DNA from: Culex pipiens pallens
Lineage: Eukaryota > Arthropoda > Insecta > Diptera > Culicidae
Assembly (NCBI RefSeq): GCF_016801865.2
Contig: NC_068938.1
Span: 65,342,421 to 65,406,420, forward strand
Direction of reading: 5' to 3'
Length of the DNA: 64,000 nucleotides
This document shows positions 54,770-64,000 of this stretch, piece after piece (position 1 is the first letter of the stretch; each line of letters starts with the position of its first letter). Below the pieces are notes generated by a model. The model was not told the origin of the DNA. It did not search any database and saw only the letters and a list, made by a program, of their open reading frames with translations. A program made the position numbers and the translations under genes.

Positions 54770-56330
54770 TTATAATGAGCTTCTCAAATTTCCATTATTT
54801 TCTCAAAAAAATTCACAAAACTACGTAAAACTACAGAAAAAATAAAAATGCCTCATTTTATGACAAGAACTTTATGGTAAAATCATTGATTTCATTGATT
54901 TTTTTTATGAAAATGTTTCAAGTGATCTTAATTATATGTTTCAGAATCATTCTGAGTGTGATTCTTCCTGAATACTACAAAATTTTACCAAAACTACGTA
55001 AAATACAGAAAATTTGATACTTTCCTTTAGAACTTTATTTGCTGCATGGTAAAGTCATTGATTTATTTCATGAAAATTTTTCAAATGATCTAAATTATAA
55101 GTTTCCGAATCATTCTGAGTGTGATTCTTCCTGAATACTACAAAATTTTACCAAAACTACGTAAATACAGAAAATTTTATACTTTCCTTTAGAACTTTAT
55201 TTGCTTCATGGTAAAATCATTGATTTATTTTATGAAAATGTTTCAAATGATCTAAATAATAAGTTTCCGAATCATTCTGAAAGTGTTTTCATCCTGAATA
55301 CTACAAAATTTCACCAAAACTACGTAAAATACAGAAAATTTGATACTTTCCTTTAGAACTTTATTTGCTGCATGGTAAAGTCATTGATTTATTTCATGAA
55401 AATTTTTCAAATGATCTAAATCATAAGTTTCCGAATCATTCTGAAAGTGTTTTCATCCTGAATACTACAAAATTTTACCAAAACTACGTAAAATACAGAA
55501 AATTTTATACTTTCCTTTAGAACTTTATTTGCTGCATGGTAAAGTCATTGATTTATTTCATGATTTTTTTTTCAAATGATCTAAATTATAAATTTCAGAA
55601 TCATTCTGAGTGTGATTCTTCCTGAATACTACAAAATTTTACCAAAACTACGTAAATACAGAAAATTTTATACTTTCCTTTAGAACTTTATTTGCTTCAT
55701 GGTAAAATCATTGATTTATTTTATGAAATTTTATAAAATGATCAAAATTATAAATTTCCGAATCATTCTGAGTGTGTTTCTTCCTGAATACTACAAAATT
55801 TTACCAAAACTACGTAAATACAGAAAATTTTATACTTTCCTTTAGAACTTTATTTGCTTCATGGTAAAATCATTGATTTATTTTATGAAAATGTTTCAAA
55901 TGATCTAAATTATAAGTTTCCGAATCATTCTGAGTATAATTTCATCCTGAATACTACGAAATTTTACCAAAACTACGTAAAATACAGAAAATTTTATACT
56001 TTCCTTTAGAACTTTATTTGCTTCATGGTAAAATCATTGATTTATTTTATGAAAATGTTTCAAATGATCTAAATTATAAGTTTCCGAATCATTCTGAGTG
56101 TGATTCTTCCTGAATATTACACAATTTTACCAAAACTACGTAAAATACAGAAAATTTTATTCTTTCCTTTAGAACTTTATTTGCTTTATGGAAAAATAAT
56201 GGATTTATTTCATGATGTTTTTTTCAAATGATCTAAATTATAAGTTTCAGAACCATTCTCAGTGCGTTTCTTCCTAAATACTAAAAATAAATTACCAAAA
56301 CTACGTAAAATACAGAAAATTTTAAAAAAT
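54770..56330 (+). repeat. 163-bp satellite, left arm, about 9 units
   Basis: Unit landmarks in order: 'ctgaatactacaaaattttaccaaaactacg', 'tttcctttagaactttatttgct', 'catggtaaaatcattgattta', 'caaatgatctaaattataagtttc', 'gaatcattctgagtgtg'. Units here are more diverged from each other than in the right array. The first unit (54770-54960) is the most divergent, as expected at an array edge. Confidence 0.9.
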
Positions 56331-56394
56331 TTATAATTTTATGTTGGTATTAGAATGTAGAGCATTGTTTTGGAAGCTTATTGTATAGGAGCAG

Positions 56395-57622
56395 TTCTCT
56401 ACAGAATCGGTATTTTTTCTTTAATTTTATTTTTTGTATTTTTTAATCCGGCTGAAACTATTTTGGTGTCTTCGGTATGCCCAAAGAAGCCATTTTGCAT
56501 CATAAGTTCGTTCATTTAATTTTCCATACAAATTTGGCAGCTGTTCATACAAAAATGATATGTGAAAATTCAAAATCTGTATATTTTGAAGGAATTTTTT
56601 GATCGATTTGGTGTCTTCGGCAAAGTTGTAGGTATGGATAAGGACTACACTGAAAAAAAAATACACGGTTAAAAAAAATTGGTGATTTTTAATTTCACTT
56701 TTTGTTACTAAAACTTGACTTGCAAAAAAAAAAATAATTTTTTTATTTTCTGATATGTTTTAGAGGACATCAAATGCCAACTTTTCATAAATTTCCAGAA
56801 TGGGCAAAAAATCTTTGACCGAGTTATGATGTTTTGAATCAATACTTTTTTTTTTTCAAACAATCTAAATATTGTTCGCAAAAAATTTTCAACTTCATTT
56901 TTCGATGTAATATCAAATTTGCAATCAAAAAGAGCTTCAGTGAATTTTTGCATAAAGTGCACCATTTTCAAGTCAAGCCATTTTTAGGTACCTTTTTTGA
57001 AAAAAGTCGCAGTTATTCATTTTTAAAATTAGTGCCCATGTTTGCCCACCTTTGAAAAAAATATTTTTGAAATGCTGAAAGCTGAAAAGCTGAAAATATT
57101 TTTAAAAGGGTCAAACATTCAATATTACGCCCTTTTGAAGTATTAGTCTTAATTTTAAATTTTTGAAAGTATTTTTTTTCGAAAAGATCGGAAAATTTCA
57201 CAAATGTTTCATATTTAAACATTGTTAATCGGACCAGTAGTTGCTGAGATATCGACATTAGAAAATGGTGGGTTATTTGGGTGAGACTTAGAAAACATCA
57301 ATTTTCCTGTGTTTTAACTTTTGAATGGCAATATCTCAACAACTATGGGTCGTAGCAACAAAGTTCAAAAAGCAAAATATAGAAAATTTTCTCAGCTTCT
57401 CAAAAATATTTTTTTTCAAAAGTGGGCAAACATGGGCACTAATTTTAAAAAATGAACAAATTTCAAAAGAGTTACCTAAAAATGGCTATAACTTGTAAAC
57501 GGTGCACTTTGAAAAAAAAAAAACACTAAAATAATTTTTGATTGCAAATTCGATTTTAAATCGATAAACAAAGTTGGAATTTTTTTGCGACGAATATCTC
57601 GATTTTTTGAAAAAACAGTGTT
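56395..57622. repeat. Foldback family A copy at the centre of the giant inverted repeat
   Basis: Same family as 40861-46962. The left arm is about 56395-57100 and the right arm about 57240-57622, which stops short of the full arm at '...aaaaaacagtg', where satellite-flanking sequence begins. It occupies the loop between the opposed satellite arrays. Confidence 0.75.
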
Positions 57623-57639
57623 TTGAAGTTTATTTTGTA

Positions 57640-60600
57640 ATTTTTTTTAATATTACTTTTCGGATGAAAAAAAACAGAAAGTTTTGAAAACTTATAATTA
57701 AGAGTATTTGAAACATTTTCATAAAATAAATCAATGATTTTACCATGAAACAAATAAAGTTCTAAAGGAAAGTATAAAATTTTCTGTATTTTACGTAGTT
57801 TTGGTAAAATTTTGTAGTATTCAGGAAGAAACACACTAAGAATGATTCTGAAACTTATAATTTAGATCATTTGAAACATTTTCATAAAATAAATCAATGA
57901 TTTTACCATGAAGCAAATTAAGTTCTAAAGGAAAGTATAAAATTTTCTGTATTTTACGTAGTTTTGGTAAAATTTTGTAGTATGCAGGAAGAAACACGCT
58001 CAGAATGATTCGGAAACTTATAATTTAGATCATTTGAAACATTTTCATAAAATAAATCAATGATTTTACCATGAAGCAAATAAAGTTCTAAAGGAAAGCA
58101 TAAAATTTTCTGTATTTTACGTAGTTTTGGTAAAATTTTGTAGTATTCAGGATGAAAACACACTCAGAATGATTCGGAAACTTATAATTTAGATCATTTG
58201 AAAAATTTTCATGAAATAAATCAATGATTTTACCATGAAGCAAATTAAGTTCTAAAGGAAAGTATAAAATTTTCTGTATTTTACGTAGTTTTGGTAAAAT
58301 TTTGTAGTATGCAGGAAGAAACACGCTCAGAATGATTCGGAAACTTATAATTTAGATCATTTGAAACATTTTCATAAAATAAATCAATGATTTTACCATG
58401 AAGCAAATAAAGTTCTAAAGGAAAGTATAAAATTTTCTGTATTTTACGTAGTTTTGGTAAAATTTTGTAGTATTCAGGAAGAATCACACTCAGAATGATT
58501 CGGAAACTTATAATTTAGATCATTTGAAAAATTTTCATGAAATAAATCAATGATTTTACCATGAAGCAAATAAAGTTCTAAAGGAAAGTATCAAATTTTC
58601 TGTATTTTACGTAGTTTTGGTAAAATTTTGTAGTATTCAGGAAGAATCACACTCAGAATGATTCTGAAACTTATAATTTAGATCATTTGAAACATTTTCA
58701 TAAAATAAATCAATGATTTTACCATGAAGCAAATAAAGTTCTAAAGGAAAGTATAAAATTTTCTGTATTTACGTAGTTTTGGTAAAATTTTGTAGTATTC
58801 AGGAAGAATCACACTCAGAATGATTCGGAAACTTATAATTTAGATCATTTGAAAAATTTTCATGAAATAAATCAATGATTTTACCATGAAGCAAATAAAG
58901 TTCTAAAGGAAAGTATCAAATTTTCTGTATTTTACGTAGTTTTGGTAAAATTTTGTAGTATTCAGGAAGAAACACACTCAGAATGATTCGGAAACTTATA
59001 ATTTAGATCATTTGAAACATTTTCATAAAATAAATCAATGATTTTACCATGAAGCAAATAAAGTTCTAAAGGAAAGCATAAAATTTTCTGTATTTTACGT
59101 AGTTTTGGTAAAATTTTGTATTATTCTGGAAGAAACACACTAAGAATGATTCGGAAACTTATGATTTAGATCATTTGAAATTTTTTCATGAAATAAATTA
59201 ATGATTTTACCATGAAGCAAATAAAGTTCTAAAGGAAAGAATAAAAATTTCTGTATTTTACGTAGTTTTGGTAAAATTTTGTAGTATTCAGGATGAAAAC
59301 ACACTCAGAATGATTCGAAAACTTATAATTTAGATCATTTGAAACATTTTCATAAAATAAATCAATGATTTTACCATGAAGCAAATAAAGTTCTAAAGGA
59401 AAGCATAAAATTTTCTGTATTTTACGTAGTTTTGGTAAAATTTTGTAGTATGCAGGAAGAAACACGCTCAGAATGATTCGGAAACTTATAATTTAGATCA
59501 TTTGAAACATTTTCATAAAATAAATCAATGATTTTACCATGAAGCAAATAAAGTTCTAAAGGAAAGCATAAAATTTTCTGTATTTTACGTAGTTTTGGTA
59601 AAATTTTGTATTATTCTGGAAGAAACACACTAAGAATGATTCGGAAACTTATGATTTAGATCATTTGAAATTTTTTCATGAAATAAATTAATGATTTTAC
59701 CATGAAGCAAATAAAGTTCTAAAGGAAAGAATAAAAATTTCTGTATTTTACGTAGTTTTGGTAAAATTTTGTAGTATTCAGGATGAAAACACACTCAGAA
59801 TGATTCGAAAACTTATAATTTAGATCATTTGAAACATTTTCATAAAATAAATCAATGATTTTACCATGAAGCAAATAAAGTTCTAAAGGAAAGTATAAAA
59901 TTTTCTGTATTTTACGTAGTTTTGGTAAAATTTTGTAGTATGCAGGAAGAAACACGCTCAGAATGATTCGGAAACTTATAATTTAGATCATTTGAAACAT
60001 TTTCATAAAATAAATCAATGATTTTACCATGAAGCAAATAAAGTTCTAAAGGAAAGCATAAAATTTTCTGTATTTTACGTAGTTTTGGTAAAATTTTGTA
60101 GTATTCAGGATGAAAACACACTCAGAATGATTCGGAAACTTATAATTTAGATCATTTGAAAAATTTTCATGAAATAAATCAATGATTTTACCATGAAGCA
60201 AATTAAGTTCTAAAGGAAAGTATAAAATTTTCTGTATTTTACGTAGTTTTGGTAAAATTTTGTAGTATGCAGGAAGAAACACGCTCAGAATGATTCGGAA
60301 ACTTATAATTTAGATCATTTGAAACATTTTCATAAAATAAATCAATGATTTTACCATGAAGCAAATAAAGTTCTAAAGGAAAGTATCAAATTTTCTGTAT
60401 TTTACGTAGTTTTGGTAAAATTTTGTAGTATTCAGGAAGAAACACACTCAGAATGATTCGGAAACTTATAATTTAGATCATTTGAAACATTTTCATAAAT
60501 TAAATCAATGATTTTACCATGAAGCAAATAAAGTTCTAAAGGAAAGCATAAAATTTTCTGTATTTTACGTAGTTTTGGTAAAATTTTGTATTATTCTGGA

Positions 60601-63600
60601 AGAAACACACTAAGAATGATTCGGAAACTTATGATTTAGATCATTTGAAATTTTTTCATGAAATAAATTAATGATTTTACCATGAAGCAAATAAAGTTCT
60701 AAAGGAAAGTATAAAATTTTCTGTATTTTACGTAGTTTTGGTAAAATTTTGTAGTATGCAGGAAGAAACACGCTCAGAATGATTCGGAAACTTATAATTT
60801 AGATCATTTGAAACATTTTCATAAAATAAATCAATGATTTTACCATGAAGCAAATAAAGTTCTAAAGGAAAGCATAAAATTTTCTGTATTTTACGTAGTT
60901 TTGGTAAAATTTTGTAGTATTCAGGATGAAAACACACTCAGAATGATTCGGAAACTTATAATTTAGATCATTTGAAAAATTTTCATGAAATAAATCAATG
61001 ATTTTACCATGAAGCAAATTAAGTTCTAAAGGAAAGTATAAAATTTTCTGTATTTTACGTAGTTTTGGTAAAATTTTGTAGTATGCAGGAAGAAACACGC
61101 TCAGAATGATTCGGAAACTTATAATTTAGATCATTTGAAACATTTTCATAAAATAAATCAATGATTTTACCATGAAGCAAATAAAGTTCTAAAGGAAAGT
61201 ATCAAATTTTCTGTATTTTACGTAGTTTTGGTAAAATTTTGTAGTATTCAGGAAGAAACACACTCAGAATGATTCGGAAACTTATAATTTAGATCATTTG
61301 AAACATTTTCATAAATTAAATCAATGATTTTACCATGAAGCAAATAAAGTTCTAAAGGAAAGCATAAAATTTTCTGTATTTTACGTAGTTTTGGTAAAAT
61401 TTTGTATTATTCTGGAAGAAACACACTAAGAATGATTCGGAAACTTATGATTTAGATCATTTGAAATTTTTTCATGAAATAAATTAATGATTTTACCATG
61501 AAACAAATAAAGTTCTAAAGGAAAGTATAAAATTTTCTGTATTTTACGTAGTTTTGGTAAAATTTTGTAGTATTCAGGAAGAAACACACTCAGAATGATT
61601 CTGAAACTTATAATTTAGATCATTTGAAACATTTTCATAAAATAAATCAATGATTTTACCATGAAGCAAATAAAGTTCTAAAGGAAAGTATAAAATTTTC
61701 TGTATTTTACGTAGTTTTGGTAAAATTTTGTAGTCTGCAGGAAGAAACACGCTCAGAATGATTCGGAAACTTATAATTTAGATCATTTGAAACATTTTCA
61801 TAAAATAAATCAATGATTTTACCATGAAGCAAATAAAGTTCTAAAGGAAAGCATAAAATTTTCTGTATTTTACGTAGTTTTGGTAAAATTTTGTAGTATT
61901 CAGGATGAAAACACACTCAGAATGATTCGGAAACTTATAATTTAGATCATTTGAAAAATTTTCATGAAATAAATCAATGATTTTACCATGAAGCAAATAA
62001 AGTTCTAAAGGAAAGTATAAAATTTTCTGTATTTTACGTAGTTTTGGTAAAATTTTGTAGTATGCAGGAAGAAACACGCTCAGAATGATTCGGTTAATTA
62101 TAATTTAGATCATTTGAAACATTTTCATAAAATAAATCAATGATTTTACCATGAAGCAAATAAAGTTCTAAAGGAAAGTATCAAATTTTCTGTATTTTAC
62201 GTAGTTTTGGTAAAATTTTGTAGTATTCAGGAAGAAACACACTCAGAATGATTCGGAAACTTATAATTTAGATCATTTGAAACATTTTCATAAAATAAAT
62301 CAATGATTTTACCATGAAGCAAATAAAGTTCTAAAGGAAAGCATAAAATTTTCTGTATTTTACGTAGTTTTGGTAAAATTTTGTATTATTCTGGAAGAAA
62401 CACACTAAGAATGATTCGGAAACTTATGATTTAGATCATTTGAAATTTTTTCATGAAATAAATTAATGATTTTACCATGAAGCAAATTAAGTTCTAAAGG
62501 AAAGTATAAAATTTTCTGTATTTTACGTAGTTTTGGTAAAATTTTGTAGTCTGCAGGAAGAAACACGCTCAGAATGATTCGGAAACTTATAATTTAGATC
62601 ATTTGAAACATTTTCATAAAATAAATCAATGATTTTACCATGAAGCAAATAAAGTTCTAAAGGAAAGCATAAAATTTTCTGTATTTTACGTAGTTTTGGT
62701 AAAATTTTGTAGTATTCAGGATGAAAACACACTCAGAATGATTCGGAAACTTATAATTTAGATCATTTGAAAAATTTTCATGAAATAAATCAATGATTTT
62801 ACCATGAAGCAAATTAAGTTCTAAAGGAAAGTATAAAATTTTCTGTATTTTACGTAGTTTTGGTAAAATTTTGTAGTATGCAGGAAGAAACACGCTCAGA
62901 ATGATTCGGAAACTTATAATTTAGATCATTTGAAACATTTTCATAAAATAAATCAATGATTTTACCATGAAGCAAATAAAGTTCTAAAGGAAAGTATCAA
63001 ATTTTCTGTATTTTACGTAGTTTTGGTAAAATTTTGTAGTATTCAGGAAGAAACACACTCAGAATGATTCGGAAACTTATAATTTAGATCATTTGAAACA
63101 TTTTCATAAAATAAATCAATGATTTTACCATGAAGCAAATAAAGTTCTAAAGGAAAGCATAAAATTTTCTGTATTTTACGTAGTTTTGGTAAAATTTTGT
63201 ATTATTCTGGAAGAAACACACTAAGAATGATTCGGAAACTTATGATTTAGATCATTTGAAAAATTTTCATGAAATAAATTAATGATTTTACCATGAAGCA
63301 AATAAAGTTCTAAAGGAAAGAATAAAAATTTCTGTATTTTACGTAGTTTTGGTAAAATTTTGTAGTATTCAGGATGAAAACACACTCAGAATGATTCGAA
63401 AACTTATAATTTAGATCATTTGAAACATTTTCATAAAATAAATCAATGATTTTACCATGAAGCAAATAAAGTTCTAAAGGAAAGTATAAAATTTTCTGTA
63501 TTTTACGTAGTTTTGGTAAAATTTTGTAGTATTCAGGAAGAAACACACTCAGAATGATTCGGAAACTTATAATTTAGATCATTTGAAACATTTTCATAAA

Positions 63601-63940
63601 ATAAATCAATGATTTTACCATGAAGCAAATAAAGTTCTAAAGGAAAGCATAAAATTTTCTGTATTTTACGTAGTTTTGGTAAAATTTTGTAGTATTCAGG
63701 AAGAAACACACTCAGAATGATTCGGAAACTTATAATTTAGATCATTTGAAAAATGTTCATGAAATAAATCAATGACTTTACCATGCAGCAAATAAAGTTC
63801 TAAAGGAAAGCATCAAATTTTCTGTATTTTACGTAGTTTTGGTAAAATTTTGTAGTATTCAGGAAGAAACACACCCAGAATGATTCTGAAATTTATAATT
63901 AAGATCACTTGAAACATTTTCATAAAAAAAAACAATGAAA
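57640..63940 (-). repeat. 163-bp satellite, right arm, about 38 units with higher-order structure
   Basis: The same unit as the left array, reverse-complemented. Units are more alike than in the left arm. Diagnostic variants recur at multiples of the unit: the 'gtattattctggaagaaac' variant lies near 59124, 59614, 60591, 61405, 62390 and 63207, i.e. spacings of about 490, 979, 816, 979 and 816 (3, 6, 5, 6 and 5 units). Because 163 is not a multiple of 3, the recurring 60-78-codon open frames cannot form a repeat protein and are by-products. Confidence 0.9.
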
Positions 63941-64000
63941 TCAATGATTTTACCATAAAGTTCTTGTCATAAAATGAGGCATTTTTATTTTTTCTGTAGT

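Larger units (their letters stand above)
54412..64000. mobile_element. Giant foldback structure with satellite arms (continues past the window)
   Basis: It starts with TTAA at 54412 inside MITE K copy 3. The outer segment 54412-54650 is related to the arm of element H (35476-35953). Then come single-copy arm sequence, a plus-oriented 163-bp array (about 54770-56330), a central foldback A copy (56395-57622), and a minus-oriented array of the same unit (about 57640-63940). The final bases (about 63950-64000) are the reverse complement of the left array edge near 54825-54890. It is therefore one enormous inverted repeat of more than 9.5 kb with unequal arms. No protein-coding gene is seen. It resembles Drosophila FB or Galileo elements, whose long TIRs contain tandem repeats. 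Confidence 0.7.

Noticed and set aside
57954..63546. Recurring 69-78-codon minus-strand open frames in the satellite array
   Set aside because: They repeat with the 163-bp unit, which is not a multiple of three, have no upstream context and are by-products of the satellite.

Overview
The window looks like a transposon-dense stretch of a mosquito nuclear genome, most likely a culicine and possibly Culex. The reasons are AT-rich, intron-style sequence, spliceosomal introns, mosquito-type non-LTR retrotransposons (CR1/L2-like, RTE-like, I-like and a Jockey-type gag), many TA-flanked MITEs, tRNA-derived SINEs (one pair has the two-headed arrangement described for the Culex 'Twin' family) and large foldback repeats. 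The species is inferred from repeat content only. No rRNA gene, functional tRNA gene, CRISPR array or bacterial operon is visible.

Layout. 1-2.8 kb: no gene; a near-perfect 73-bp-arm hairpin (637-809), a dispersed-repeat fragment and a diverged 110-bp direct repeat. 2.8-14.1 kb: a three-element nest. A CR1/L2-like retrotransposon (ORF1 3169-4053, ORF2 in three pieces) is cut by an antisense RTE-like element (4330-7545) and by a 3345-bp TIR element (8452-11796). The TIR element has 23-bp identical TIRs, a 7-bp target duplication and two almost identical tandem copies of a three-exon THAP-domain gene. 14.1-25.2 kb: no convincing gene; MITEs, SINEs and foldbacks. 25.2-30.3 kb: a full-length I-like retrotransposon with 8-bp TSD, gag ORF, EN-RT-RNase H ORF and poly(A). 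30.9-38.3 kb: the only host gene seen, minus strand, three phase-compatible 3' exons (38138-38273, 37424-38056, 31305-31834) encoding a Gln/Ser-rich tail after a short hydrophobic segment. A 1.38-kb ORF1-only retrotransposon with 15-bp TSD (38330-39711) lies 56 bp upstream of a splice acceptor of this gene.

39.7-54.4 kb: head-to-head SINE copies, a foldback element split by a 4.45-kb hAT-like element (8-bp TSD), which itself carries two 0.95-kb MITEs, a SINE and an internal duplication; then a TA-flanked MITE, about 1.36 kb of (TTTTTAG)n, another SINE and a third copy of the 0.95-kb MITE. 54.4-64 kb: a very large inverted repeat. A TTAA-bordered arm leads into a 163-bp satellite array in one orientation (about 9 units), a foldback element occupies the centre, and the same satellite runs in the opposite orientation (about 38 units, with higher-order periods near 816 bp). 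The last bases of the window are the reverse complement of the left array edge, so the structure continues past 64,000.

How it works together: almost everything here is selfish DNA and its relics. Insertions with intact TSDs (I-like element, ORF1-only element, hAT, THAP TIR element, SINEs) let the order of events be read. The strongest candidates for something little described are the giant satellite-armed foldback, the double-left-end THAP element and the ORF1-only retrotransposon.
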